Shown here: positions 10,758 through 20,301 of the stretch, piece by piece
Numbering within the stretch: position 1 is the stretch's first letter
How the letters are laid out: each line of letters starts with the position of its first letter
IMG/VR virus record: IMGVR_UViG_3300031963_000913
Location: 1 to 24,140 of that record
From: a virus
Length of the DNA stretch: 24,140 bases
Direction: 5' to 3' (one strand)
Made by a program: the position numbers and the translations under genes
Notes under the pieces: generated by a model
The model's database searches: none
Seen by the model: only the letters and a program-made list of their open reading frames with translations
Told to the model about the DNA's origin: nothing

Positions 10758-12632
10758 GTGACTGTAACCCCGAACAAGACCAAAGAGTCAGATAGAGCCA
10801 AGAAGGTCATACTCCAATGTATGGCTGAAGGTATGACTGTGGAAGCGGCAGTCAAGACTGCTGGTAAATCCATCAAGTCCTATGAGTACTATCGTCGGGT
10901 AGATCCCACATTCAAGTCGTTGGCTGATAGAACCCGCCTCGGTTCTGTAGAAAAGAACTGGGCTGAGGAATCAGCCCTTGGTCTAGACTTTGTTACCTGG
11001 AGACAAAAGTACCTCAGATCCAAGACCTTTGGTCACCAGAAGAATCTGATAGATGTGATAGAAGGACGCGAACCTTCCTGGCTCCATCCATCAATGAAGT
11101 ACGAAAAAGGTATTGCAGATAACCGCATCCTTTTGAACATCCCACCCAACCACGCCAAGTCAATGACGGTCACGGTGGATTATGTTACCTACCGCATTGT
11201 CAATAACCCCAACTTTAGAGTTCTTATAGTTTCCCAAACCCAGCGTTTAGCGGCTGACTTCCTTTATGCTATAAAGCAGCGACTAACGCATCCAATGTAC
11301 GAAGAACTACAGCAGGCCTACGCCGCTGGGGTTGGGTTCAATACTAAGACAGCCTCCTGGCAGGCTACCCGTGTTACCTTTGGTGAAGAACTACGTGAGT
11401 CTTCTGAAAAAGATCCAAACCTAGAAGCCGTCGGTATCGGCGGTCAGATCTACGGTAAACGCGCTGATATGATTATCATAGATGACGCTGTAACCTTATC
11501 AAACGCCAATGACTTTGAACGACAGATCAAGTGGCTCACCCAAGATGTACGAAGCCGTCTGAACCCCACAGGTAAACTTATTGTGGTAGGTACCCGCGTT
11601 GCACCAGTAGACCTATACAAAGAATTACGTAATCCAGATCGCTACCCTGGTGGCTTAGTTCCCTGGACCTATCTGGCTATGCCAGCACTTCTTGAGACAA
11701 ACGAAGACCCAGAAAAATGGGTTACACTCTGGCCCTATTCCGATGCTCCATTTGATGGACAAGAAGAAGTAGATAAAACAGAAGAAGGCTTATACCCTCG
11801 TTGGAATGGTAAGCATCTATTTGCTGAACGCCAGGCTATGGATACCTCCACCTGGGCGCTAGTCTACCAACAGCAAGATGTTTCTGATGATGCAATCTTT
11901 GACCAAGTTTGTGTGAAAGGCTCCATTGATGGAATGCGAAAAGCAGGTCGTCTGGTGCCTGGCAATCCAGGTCATCCCAAAGACCTCAACGGTTTCAGTT
12001 TTGTTTGTGGACTCGACCCAGCAATGGTCGGAGACACAGCGGCGGTATGTTATGCAGTTGATCGCATTTCTCATAAGCGCTACATTGTGGACGCTATCAA
12101 GATTACGCGTCCTACGCCTGCACAAATCAGACAACTCATTACCGATTGGACTCACGTATATGCACCATCGGAATGGATCGTGGAGCGTAACGCCTTTCAA
12201 TCTTTTCTCACGCAAGATGAAGGAATTAGACAGTTCCTTGCATCCAAGGGAGTTGTACTAAGAGAGCACCACACTGGTAATAACAAGTGGGATGCAGGCT
12301 TTGGTGTGGCATCTATGTCTACACTCTTTGGTACCAAGCAGCAAGATGGAAAGCATCACAGAGATAATCTGATTCATCTACCCTCAGACCAAACAGAAAA
12401 TATCAAGAGCCTTATAGAACAACTTATTACTTGGTCACCTACGACTAAGGGTAAGACCGATATGGTGATGGCCTTGTGGTTCTGTGAGATTAGAGCACGT
12501 GAGTGGCTCAACAACGGAATTCACGCAGCACATCATCTCAAGAATCCATTTTTGTCCCGCTATGAACGGGGCAAGAGAATGGTTGTCAACATTGACAATC
12601 TACTCGCTGAACAGGAAAGGCAATTTATCTAA
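10758..12632 (+). CDS. terL: Terminase large subunit (ATPase and nuclease)
   Basis: A 624-aa protein from GTG 10758, 5 nt after the preceding stop. The ATPase domain has a variant Walker A IPPNHAKS (128-135), Walker B DMIIIDDAV (D242-D243) and a coupling segment IVVGTRVAP. The RNase-H-like nuclease follows with CGLDPAM (D420), WIVERNAF (E476) and TDMVMALWF (D568), the three metal-binding acidic residues expected for concatemer cleavage. It powers DNA translocation into the prohead through the portal encoded two genes downstream. Residues 10-60 (ILQCMAEGMTVEAAVKTAG.. YEYYRRVDPTFKSLADRTR) form an extra helix-turn-helix-like region resembling small-terminase DNA-binding domains. No separate small subunit gene is evident nearby. 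Confidence 0.95.
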   Translation: MTVTPNKTKESDRAKKVILQCMAEGMTVEAAVKTAGKSIKSYEYYRRVDPTFKSLADRTRLGSVEKNWAEESALGLDFVTWRQKYLRSKTFGHQKNLIDVIEGREPSWLHPSMKYEKGIADNRILLNIPPNHAKSMTVTVDYVTYRIVNNPNFRVLIVSQTQRLAADFLYAIKQRLTHPMYEELQQAYAAGVGFNTKTASWQATRVTFGEELRESSEKDPNLEAVGIGGQIYGKRADMIIIDDAVTLSNANDFERQIKWLTQDVRSRLNPTGKLIVVGTRVAPVDLYKELRNPDRYPGGLVPWTYLAMPALLETNEDPEKWVTLWPYSDAPFDGQEEVDKTEEGLYPRWNGKHLFAERQAMDTSTWALVYQQQDVSDDAIFDQVCVKGSIDGMRKAGRLVPGNPGHPKDLNGFSFVCGLDPAMVGDTAAVCYAVDRISHKRYIVDAIKITRPTPAQIRQLITDWTHVYAPSEWIVERNAFQSFLTQDEGIRQFLASKGVVLREHHTGNNKWDAGFGVASMSTLFGTKQQDGKHHRDNLIHLPSDQTENIKSLIEQLITWSPTTKGKTDMVMALWFCEIRAREWLNNGIHAAHHLKNPFLSRYERGKRMVVNIDNLLAEQERQFI

Positions 12633-12904
12633 TGGCAACAATAAAAAAGAAAACTGCTAAGCAAATTGCAGGAACTAGAACTAGAGCAGCACAATATGCT
12701 GAAGCAAATAAAGCAGAAGATAAAGTGCGTGTAGCCGCTATAAATCTCTCAAGAGGTGTGCCTAAGAGTAAAGCAGGTAAGTTAGCCCGTTCTGTTTCTA
12801 ACCCAACCAAGGCTGAGTATAAAGCCGCAACTGCTATGCAGAAACAACGTGCTGCAGAAACAGACCGAGCCTACGCTAGAAGTTTGAAGAAAAAGAAGAA
12901 GTAA
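12632..12904 (+). CDS. Small basic protein between terminase and portal
   Basis: A 90-aa product, ATG 12632 sharing a base with the terminase stop (TAATG). Almost a quarter of residues are Lys or Arg; Ala is also abundant and the C-terminus is SLKKKKK. The sequence KSKAGKLARSVSNPTKAEY could be a flexible DNA- or capsid-binding peptide. Composition mirrors the genes at 10261 and 14678. Function unknown. Confidence 0.7.
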   Translation: MATIKKKTAKQIAGTRTRAAQYAEANKAEDKVRVAAINLSRGVPKSKAGKLARSVSNPTKAEYKAATAMQKQRAAETDRAYARSLKKKKK

Positions 12905-12928
12905 CTTTCCCCTTAGTTAGGAATTTAG

Positions 12929-14665
12929 ATGTTATCAGTCAAAGAGGTAGTCGCAAAGGTTGCTCGTCTACAGACGAAGTACTCTGCTCGCGACCAGCGT
13001 ATGCGCGACGTGCTATCAGTACGTCAAGGAGACATCAGCAAGGTTTACCCTGCGATGTTCTCAGAAGATTACCCAAAGCCTCTTGTTGCTAACTTCGTAG
13101 ATGTTGCTGCTCGTGACCTCGCAGAGGTAATGGCACCACTGCCATCATTCAACTGCGCTGCTACCAATATGGTTTCAGACTCAGCACGCAAGGCTGCAGA
13201 TACCAGAACTCGTATCGCTAACTATTACGTCTCTATGTCTGAGTTGCAGATTCAGATGTATAACGGTGCTGACTGGTTCAACACCTACGGAATGCTGCCA
13301 GCAATGGTTGAGATGGATTACGAGACAAACAATCCACGTATCCGCTTGCTCAATCCATTTGGTGTCTATCCTGAGATTGACAGATTTGGTCGTTGCACAT
13401 CACTTACTCAAACAATTCAAACTGACGCTGAGACTTTATCAGCGCAGTATCCAGAGTTTGCTTCCCAGATTATGCCTAAGATGGCATTCACAATGGGTAG
13501 CCCTTATATCACAATGGTCCGTTATCACGACAAAGACCAAGACTTGGTATTCCTACCAGATCGCAATAACTTAGTTCTATCTAACTTACCTAACCCAACT
13601 GGTAAGTGTATGGCTCGCGTTGCTGTTCGCTCATCTTTAGATGGCGAAGCACGTGGTCAATTTGATGATGTTCTAGCGGTGCAGTTGGCACGCGCTAGAT
13701 TTGCAGTTCTGCAAATTCAAGCAGCAGAAAAGTCTATTCAAGCACCGATTGCTATTCCGCAGGATGTCCAAGAACTCGCACTTGGCCCTGATGCGATTAT
13801 GCGTTCATCTAATCCACAGGCAATCCGCCGTGTGCCGCTAGAACTTCCACCTGGAGTCTTTACAGAATCAGGCGTTCTAGAGCGCGAACTACGTCTCGGT
13901 TCTCGTTATCCAGAAGTTCGCTCAGGAAACATTGACGCATCTATCATTACAGGTCGCGGAGTTCAAGCACTACAGGCTGGCTTTGATACACAAGTACGTG
14001 CAGCGCAAGCACAGTTTGCTCGCCTCTTTACTGAACTTGTATCTCTCTGCTTTGAAACAGATGAAAAAATCTTTGGCAATATGACCAAAGAAATCAAGGG
14101 CGTAGATGATGGTACTCCATTCAATATGAAGTATGTACCAAGCCGCGCTATCAATGGTGAGTACGGTATAGATGTGCGCTACGGCATTATGTCTGGTATG
14201 AATCCCAACAATGCCATCATCGCTTTGCTACAAATGCGTTCTGACAAACTTGTATCACGCGACTATGTACGTCGTGAAATCCCGATGGAGTTGAATGTTA
14301 CTCAAGAAGAACAACGTGTTGACATTGAAGAGATGCGCGATTCTCTTCGTGTTGCTGTTGCTCAGTATGCCCAGGCTATTCCAGCGATTGCTGCACAAGG
14401 TCAAGATCCTTCTCAGATTGTTGCTCGAATCGCCGAGGTAATCAAGGGTCGTCAAAAAGGTTTACAACTAGAAACTATTGTGGAGAAGGTATTTACACCA
14501 GAGCCACAACCTGAAGTCCCAGCAGAAATGATGGGCGGTGAAGTTCCAGCAGCAGGTATGGCCCCCGTTCCTGCCTCGCAGCCAACTCCAGAACAAATGG
14601 GTGCGGCCCCTGCTGCTGGCGCTCGTCCAGATATTGCTACGTTACTCGCATCTATTGCAGGGTAG
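12929..14665 (+). CDS. Portal protein
   Basis: A 578-aa protein with AGGAA upstream of ATG 12929. Its length, its position two genes after terminase, and its pattern fit portal proteins: a helical N-terminus (VKEVVAKVARLQTKYSARDQRMRDVLSVRQGD), a YPKPLVANFVDVAARDLAEVMAPLP segment, the wing region around NPFGVYPEIDRFGR, and a long helical stem with FDTQVRAAQAQFARLFTEL. A Pro/Ala-rich C-terminal tail (from about residue 525) is typical of actinophage portals. Portals form the dodecameric vertex ring for DNA entry and exit. The match is by pattern and context rather than by a catalytic motif. Confidence 0.85.
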   Translation: MLSVKEVVAKVARLQTKYSARDQRMRDVLSVRQGDISKVYPAMFSEDYPKPLVANFVDVAARDLAEVMAPLPSFNCAATNMVSDSARKAADTRTRIANYYVSMSELQIQMYNGADWFNTYGMLPAMVEMDYETNNPRIRLLNPFGVYPEIDRFGRCTSLTQTIQTDAETLSAQYPEFASQIMPKMAFTMGSPYITMVRYHDKDQDLVFLPDRNNLVLSNLPNPTGKCMARVAVRSSLDGEARGQFDDVLAVQLARARFAVLQIQAAEKSIQAPIAIPQDVQELALGPDAIMRSSNPQAIRRVPLELPPGVFTESGVLERELRLGSRYPEVRSGNIDASIITGRGVQALQAGFDTQVRAAQAQFARLFTELVSLCFETDEKIFGNMTKEIKGVDDGTPFNMKYVPSRAINGEYGIDVRYGIMSGMNPNNAIIALLQMRSDKLVSRDYVRREIPMELNVTQEEQRVDIEEMRDSLRVAVAQYAQAIPAIAAQGQDPSQIVARIAEVIKGRQKGLQLETIVEKVFTPEPQPEVPAEMMGGEVPAAGMAPVPASQPTPEQMGAAPAAGARPDIATLLASIAG

Positions 14666-14677
14666 GGAGGTGTAAAT

Positions 14678-14809
14678 ATGAAAAAAGGTGGTCGTGCAAA
14701 GGCATCAGTCCAGAAGCCAACCGAAGGTCCTAAGAAGGCTCCAATGCCAAAGGGCGGAAAAGTTGCTTTTGGTTATGCAGCAAAGGCTCGTAAAGGCAAG
14801 AAGGCTTAG
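14678..14809 (+). CDS. 43-aa basic protein
   Basis: ATG 14678 preceded by GGGAGG. The product is rich in Lys, Gly, Ala and Pro (KKGGRAKASVQKP.., GKVAFGYAAKARKGKKA). It is the third basic gene interleaved with the packaging genes and has no internal domain. Strong ribosome site and conserved-looking composition support it. Confidence 0.6.
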   Translation: MKKGGRAKASVQKPTEGPKKAPMPKGGKVAFGYAAKARKGKKA

Positions 14810-14831
14810 TTTTACTTTGAGAGGATAGAGC

Positions 14832-15050
14832 GTGGACGAAGATAAAGATTATGTACCTCGCTCTATTACTCTCGCTGATTTCTTAGTAGTTGTATCAGGT
14901 TTTGCAGTAAACATAGTTAGAGCATTTGAAATGCTTGCTTCAGAATTATTAGATTTAGCAGTGTATAACGCAAATAGAAAAACAAAGGTTTCCAGAGTGT
15001 GGGAACAATTTACTTCAGATTTAGAGAAGATGGAGGACAATAATGGCTAG
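14832..15050 (+). CDS. Small protein with one hydrophobic segment
   Basis: GTG 14832 with GAGGATAGAG before it. A 72-aa product with a hydrophobic stretch (ITLADFLVVVSGFAVNIVRAF, residues about 12-32) followed by a helical, charged end. It may be membrane-associated or simply a hydrophobic helix used in head assembly. It overlaps the next gene by 8 nt. Confidence 0.6.
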   Translation: MDEDKDYVPRSITLADFLVVVSGFAVNIVRAFEMLASELLDLAVYNANRKTKVSRVWEQFTSDLEKMEDNNG

Positions 15051-15441
15051 AGGCCCACTAGCAGGACCAGCAGGTCCAGGCAAGTTCTCCAAGAGAACAG
15101 ATGGATTAGAATTCAAACCAGATACTTATGGTCAAGGTGTAGAGCAAGCCGCAATCAAAGCAGGTGCTCCACTTGCAAAGACTGCAGATGTTCGTGGATT
15201 ACCAGCAGGAGAAGTTCGTGCTGCAGCACAAGAAGCAGTAACTCCGTTATTTGCACCAAGCCAACGTCCAGATGAACCTATTACTTCAGGTATTGCAATG
15301 GGCGAAGGACCTGGACCAGAAGTTCTAGGCGGAGCAAGACCAGCACAAAAACTTTCTGACACTTTAGCGCAACTATTACCTTTTGATGATACAGGCGATA
15401 TAGCAATCTTGTATCAAGAGGCATTAGCACGGGGTAACTAA
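15043..15441 (+). CDS. Unknown virion-module protein (132 aa)
   Basis: Gly/Ala/Pro-rich product beginning ARGPLAGPAGPGKFSKRTDG, with a compact C-terminal helix pair (KLSDTLAQLLPFDDTGDIAILYQEAL). Encoded between two coupled neighbours. No family recognised; the low-complexity start and folded end suggest a linker or adaptor protein bound to portal or to the giant protein next to it, which is inference from position alone. Confidence 0.65.
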   Translation: MARGPLAGPAGPGKFSKRTDGLEFKPDTYGQGVEQAAIKAGAPLAKTADVRGLPAGEVRAAAQEAVTPLFAPSQRPDEPITSGIAMGEGPGPEVLGGARPAQKLSDTLAQLLPFDDTGDIAILYQEALARGN

Positions 15442-18400
15442 TGGCTGATCTGAATACCGCAGCATCGGCAGCAGGTCTTACTCCAGCACAAAAGAAACAG
15501 ATTGAAAAACTTTCTAAAGCGCTAGAGGCCCACAAGACTCTTTTGAACCTACCAGCACCTGTTGCTGAAGAGGCGTATCAAAATAAATTTACTGCATCTG
15601 AAAAACAAGATATGCAGAATAAGTTTGGTACAGAGTCTCCAGAGCAAAAGCCACCTCGTGGTTGGCTAGGAACTGCTTGGCATTACACAGGTTCCAAAGT
15701 TCTTGATGTTCTTGAGGCTGGCTCTGATTTATCAACTCGTGTTGCTCGTACTGGAATCATAGCCCTCGAAGAAGGAATCAATCTTTCTGATGCTTGGGAT
15801 CGCTCTGATAAGAGTGGACAAAAAGTATTCAATGAAAAAAGACTTCAGAAGGCTACAAAGAAATACGGCGATACAGTAATAGGTTTAGCCAAGCGCCTTC
15901 AAAGCGGTGAGAAAGTAACCGACATAATGGTTACTGCTACACCTGAAGAACAGTACTGGCTCAAGATTGCTGACAATACCGTCAAAGATATCAATGGTAT
16001 CAAAGACGAAAAAATCAAAGCCGATAGGGATTTGTTTGAAGATGCACTTGCATCGGTAAACGCTGCACAGTATTCACCAGGTCGTTTTATAGCAAACATT
16101 GTAGATACTATTACACCAGGTGACTTATATGAAAAAGGCTTTTTCTATAAAGTTACATCTGGAGCACTCGATGCAATGTATCGAATTGTTGCAGATCCAT
16201 TTATCCTACTTGGAAAAGCAAAGCGTCTTTATGATGTCAACAAGTATGCCTACGAAGTAATCGTTGCTTCAGCAAAAGAAGGCGGAGAAACTGCTGCCCA
16301 GTATTTTGCTAAGGATTCTACAGTCCAGTTCTGGAACAGATATGGTCAGGAACTAGACAAGATTCGCAAGGCTACTGATAGTGGCGATAGAGAAGCAGCA
16401 GCAAGAGCGCGTATTGAAGCGCAGCGGATTGCTCCAGAGTTCGGTCCTAGCGTAATCAACCTATTCAACAAAAACAATATCTCAGATATTGAGACAGCCA
16501 AAGCGTTCTTCTATAACTCAGAAGATGCTTTCAAGGTAATGGCTGCAGGAACTGCTCGTCGCCGCATCATTATGCCTCGCCTAGACCCTCTACGTAGAGC
16601 ACGTCTAAGCACTTTGACTACTGCTAATAAGGTTTTCAACATAGATACAGTTGGTCCAAAACTAGTTGATAATATGTTCGGGTATCCAGCAACCGATGAT
16701 GGTATCTACAAAGCCCTTGTTGAGGATAGAACAAAACTGGTAGAGGCAGCCCAAGGTCTAAAAGTCAAGGGTGTAGATCGTTTCCGTTTTTCTAGCGCAG
16801 ACATTGCACGTCGCTATGACAATGCAAAGCGTAAGTTTACTCGCATCCCGCTATTTAGAAACGATGAATTCAACCTTCGTGAAGCAGATGCCCCAGATAA
16901 GATTTATCAGTTAGCAGCGATTGCACTTCCAACTCGTGAGGCGCGTCTTATTTCTGAAACATTTAGAGCAACTGATGATCTTGGTCGTCGTAAAGATATC
17001 TATGATGGGTTATGGAATACCCTTGTAGAAATACGTGGAGCCAATAAGTTTCCTGCTGGTCAGAATGTAGCACGACTACTTCGCCAAAAGGGTAAAGAAA
17101 AATACAGCGTTGCTGGAACTGACGACTACATTGACTTTGGTGTATTGCCAAGTGAAATGAATGACATAGTTACTGCTCCTAGCCTAGTAGACCTTGATCG
17201 TCTGGCTGGTAGAAGCGGTCTTGTAAATACCATTGTTGGATTTGGTAATACAAAGTGGGCAGAAAAGATGACCAACTACTGGTCATTCTTGACTCTTGCT
17301 GGTCCTCGTTACGCTATTCGTAACGCCTCAGAAGATTTGATGGTAAACCTTGCTATCGGTAATAGTGTATGGGGTATTGCTAAAAGCAAGTATCTATCTA
17401 CGCGTCTCAATACCGCTATTCAACTAGCGCCAGGTTTGACCAGGGCTGAGAAATTTGCATCTGATCCACTTGGTATCATTATGCGATTTGTCAATAAGAG
17501 CCAGGCTGATAAGTATTCTGGAGAAATCAAGGCAATTCAAACAACTCTTGAATCTCAAAAGAAGCAGATTGCTGATTTCGCTAGAATAGCAAAGTCCAGT
17601 AAAGATGCAAACGAAGTTGCTACAGCCAAGGCTAATATCAGCCGTATCAACAAAGAAATGAATGCTAAGGGTGGAGTCGTAGACCAGACTCGCGTCATCC
17701 TTGCTCAGGCTTTATCAGAAGGTCGTACCCAAAACTTCCTCAAGAAGTTCAATATCAAACTACTTGATGATGAAGGCGTAGATATTCTAAAAGAGCAAGT
17801 TCTCTTTGGTGATATTGACAACGTAGTATCTATTATTTCTGAAGGCGGATTCAACTTCGCATCAGGCTCTACATATATTGATGGCGCTTACGACTTAGCC
17901 AAGTCACTTGGCGTAAGACAAGCAGAACTTCGCCTTGATTTAGGTGGACTCAAGACTCGCTATGGAAGAACTGCGACAGATCGCGGATTCCGTGAGATTG
18001 GCATAATCAAAGAAAACGAGGCATCTCTAGTTGCCTGGGCTTTACGTATTTCATTCTATGGAAATGATGAACTAGGCTCTATAGCACTTGCTAATTTGTC
18101 AGATGATGCTAACGAGGCTGCTAATACAATCAAGACTATCCGCACTTACCTAGAAGGTAACAAGCAATTAGTCTCAGATGCACGTCTTTTGGCAGGAAGA
18201 GATTTATCTCTTGATGAATACGCCAAGATAGTCTATGACCGAGCAAAGTCTTTAGTAGCGGAACGCTCTACTGGTAAAATCAATACTGCTTTGCTAGATA
18301 AGATTCGCGTTTTTGATGACGACCTAGGTAGATACAAGATTTCAGGTAAACTAACACTTGAAGATGTCTACGATATAGACGAAGCATTGCTTCCTAAGTC

Positions 18401-20294
18401 TGTTGTTGGACCAGAATTGGTACCAGTAGCAGATGTAGATAACTATACAGCGCCATTGATGCAAAATGGTTGGGTATGGCTAGGACTATCGAACGCTCGT
18501 ATCTCTCGTCAGCCTATTGTATTCAACGAAATGGTACAGATTCGCAAGCAAATGCGTAAGGCTGGATTTGAAAAGGCTTATCTTGATGCCTTTACTCGTG
18601 ATATCAAAGATCCTGCAGCCAAAGCAGCAGCACTTGTCAATGCAAGAAAAGAACTTGCTACCTTGGTAGAGGAAAGAGCAACATCACAGGTACTTGCATA
18701 CGTGGATAATCCACTTATCCGTAGCCAAGTATCGTTCTCACTGCGTAACTTTGCTCGCTTCTATCGTGCTCAGGAAGACTTCTTCCGTCGTTTCGGACGT
18801 ATTATTCGCTATAACCCAGAGGCAATCCAAAGATTGCTACTTACTTGGGATGGCGTTGCACATTCAGGCTGGATACAAGAAGATGATCGTGGAGAAAAGT
18901 ACTTTGTTTACCCACATTTCGCTCCAGGATATAAGGCTATCCAGGGAACTCTTCGACTTCTAGGTATTGAGCAGGACTTCAAAGTACCATTCCCAGTGCA
19001 ATTCGGTGGTTCTGTAAAGATGCTCACACCATCTATCAATACAGAGTCGTGGTTGCCTACATTCTCTGGCCCTGCAGCAGCGCTTCCTATGACTATGCTT
19101 GAGAGTATTTCTGACATATTCAAACCAGGTATGGGAGATACGATTGCAAGATACACTCTTGGAGAGTATGCCGTAGGCGAAACCCTAGTATCGCGTCTAT
19201 TGCCAGCACACGTCAACCGTTTTGTTGCAACATTTGACCAAGACGAGAGAAACTCTCAGTATGCTTCTGCAATTCGCAAATCAGTTACTTATCTAGAGGC
19301 ATCAGGAAATGGTATTCCTAAGCGTTATGATGAGGCTGGAGAACTACTTCCACCATCACCTGCAGAACTTGAAGAGTATCGCCAAAAACTGCGGTCAACA
19401 GCGCTAGGTATCCTAGCAACACGATTTGCATTCGGCTTCCTTGCACCAGCATCACCATCTATCCAACTAAAGTCTGATATGTCAGAATGGATTCGTGACT
19501 CTGGCTTGGCTAACTGGAAGCAAGCATTCAACGATTTGCGTGAAAAGTATGATGGAGACTATGACGCAGCAATGCGTAAGTGGGTAGAGATTTACCCAAA
19601 TACAGTCCCATATACTGTCACAGAATCAGAGCGAAAGACGGTAGCATTCTTTGGTTACGCTGAAGAATCGGGTAGATTCGTAGAAGAAAACTCAGGTTTA
19701 TTTGAAGATCACCCAGAAGGCGCTGCATTCCTCATCCCACATAAGGGTGCATTCTCATTTGATACATACAGAACTATGTCGGAGATGGGACTTCGTACCA
19801 ATAAGCGAGTAGAAGATTATATTCGTGAGGTACAGACCGCTGCAGACCTGCAGACATACTACGACAAGCGCGATGAGTATGAAACACAACTTGAGTTCGC
19901 TGGTTCTGATTTTGCTCGTAGCATATTCCGTCAAGAGTTCAACTCTTGGAAACAGAGATTCTTTGCTGGTCGCCCATTAGTTCGTGAAGAACTAAACCAA
20001 GGCGCAGAAAAAGCAATCCAGCGAGTAGAGGCTTTGGATGATCTACAACAGATGCTCAGCAATCCAAGGTATGCAGCAGTTAGACCAGAAACTCAAGATG
20101 TCTTACGTAAGATGATGGATGCTTACACATCGTACAAGACACAGAAAGAGATTCTAGAACTAACTGGAAGCAATTCAGACTTTATGGATTCTATGAAGGA
20201 CAGCACAATCGTTCAGATCCGTGAACTTGCTACCTTCAATGAAAATACTCAAGCAGCATACGACGCATTGTTTGCAAGACTATTAGGCGACTAG
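15441..20294 (+). CDS. Giant (1617-aa) probable virion protein
   Basis: Starts at ATG 15441 sharing one base with the previous stop. It is the longest gene of the window and is largely helical, with charged stretches throughout. Noticeable parts: a 30-residue helix at the N-terminus (AQKKQIEKLSKALEAHK), a segment near 611-632 (WSFLTLAGPRYAIRNASEDLMVN) resembling the W..LTL.RP.Y.IRN motif of large phage internal or 'polyvalent' proteins, coiled regions near 690-745, and an aromatic/Arg patch near 1093-1130 (LRNFARFYRAQEDFFRRFG). I find no protease, transglycosylase or transmembrane signature. Position after portal and before the scaffold gene suggests an ejected or internal head protein, but a tape-measure-like role cannot be excluded. 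Confidence 0.7.
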   Translation: MADLNTAASAAGLTPAQKKQIEKLSKALEAHKTLLNLPAPVAEEAYQNKFTASEKQDMQNKFGTESPEQKPPRGWLGTAWHYTGSKVLDVLEAGSDLSTRVARTGIIALEEGINLSDAWDRSDKSGQKVFNEKRLQKATKKYGDTVIGLAKRLQSGEKVTDIMVTATPEEQYWLKIADNTVKDINGIKDEKIKADRDLFEDALASVNAAQYSPGRFIANIVDTITPGDLYEKGFFYKVTSGALDAMYRIVADPFILLGKAKRLYDVNKYAYEVIVASAKEGGETAAQYFAKDSTVQFWNRYGQELDKIRKATDSGDREAAARARIEAQRIAPEFGPSVINLFNKNNISDIETAKAFFYNSEDAFKVMAAGTARRRIIMPRLDPLRRARLSTLTTANKVFNIDTVGPKLVDNMFGYPATDDGIYKALVEDRTKLVEAAQGLKVKGVDRFRFSSADIARRYDNAKRKFTRIPLFRNDEFNLREADAPDKIYQLAAIALPTREARLISETFRATDDLGRRKDIYDGLWNTLVEIRGANKFPAGQNVARLLRQKGKEKYSVAGTDDYIDFGVLPSEMNDIVTAPSLVDLDRLAGRSGLVNTIVGFGNTKWAEKMTNYWSFLTLAGPRYAIRNASEDLMVNLAIGNSVWGIAKSKYLSTRLNTAIQLAPGLTRAEKFASDPLGIIMRFVNKSQADKYSGEIKAIQTTLESQKKQIADFARIAKSSKDANEVATAKANISRINKEMNAKGGVVDQTRVILAQALSEGRTQNFLKKFNIKLLDDEGVDILKEQVLFGDIDNVVSIISEGGFNFASGSTYIDGAYDLAKSLGVRQAELRLDLGGLKTRYGRTATDRGFREIGIIKENEASLVAWALRISFYGNDELGSIALANLSDDANEAANTIKTIRTYLEGNKQLVSDARLLAGRDLSLDEYAKIVYDRAKSLVAERSTGKINTALLDKIRVFDDDLGRYKISGKLTLEDVYDIDEALLPKSVVGPELVPVADVDNYTAPLMQNGWVWLGLSNARISRQPIVFNEMVQIRKQMRKAGFEKAYLDAFTRDIKDPAAKAAALVNARKELATLVEERATSQVLAYVDNPLIRSQVSFSLRNFARFYRAQEDFFRRFGRIIRYNPEAIQRLLLTWDGVAHSGWIQEDDRGEKYFVYPHFAPGYKAIQGTLRLLGIEQDFKVPFPVQFGGSVKMLTPSINTESWLPTFSGPAAALPMTMLESISDIFKPGMGDTIARYTLGEYAVGETLVSRLLPAHVNRFVATFDQDERNSQYASAIRKSVTYLEASGNGIPKRYDEAGELLPPSPAELEEYRQKLRSTALGILATRFAFGFLAPASPSIQLKSDMSEWIRDSGLANWKQAFNDLREKYDGDYDAAMRKWVEIYPNTVPYTVTESERKTVAFFGYAEESGRFVEENSGLFEDHPEGAAFLIPHKGAFSFDTYRTMSEMGLRTNKRVEDYIREVQTAADLQTYYDKRDEYETQLEFAGSDFARSIFRQEFNSWKQRFFAGRPLVREELNQGAEKAIQRVEALDDLQQMLSNPRYAAVRPETQDVLRKMMDAYTSYKTQKEILELTGSNSDFMDSMKDSTIVQIRELATFNENTQAAYDALFARLLGD

Positions 20295-20301
20295 GAAGAT
20301 A

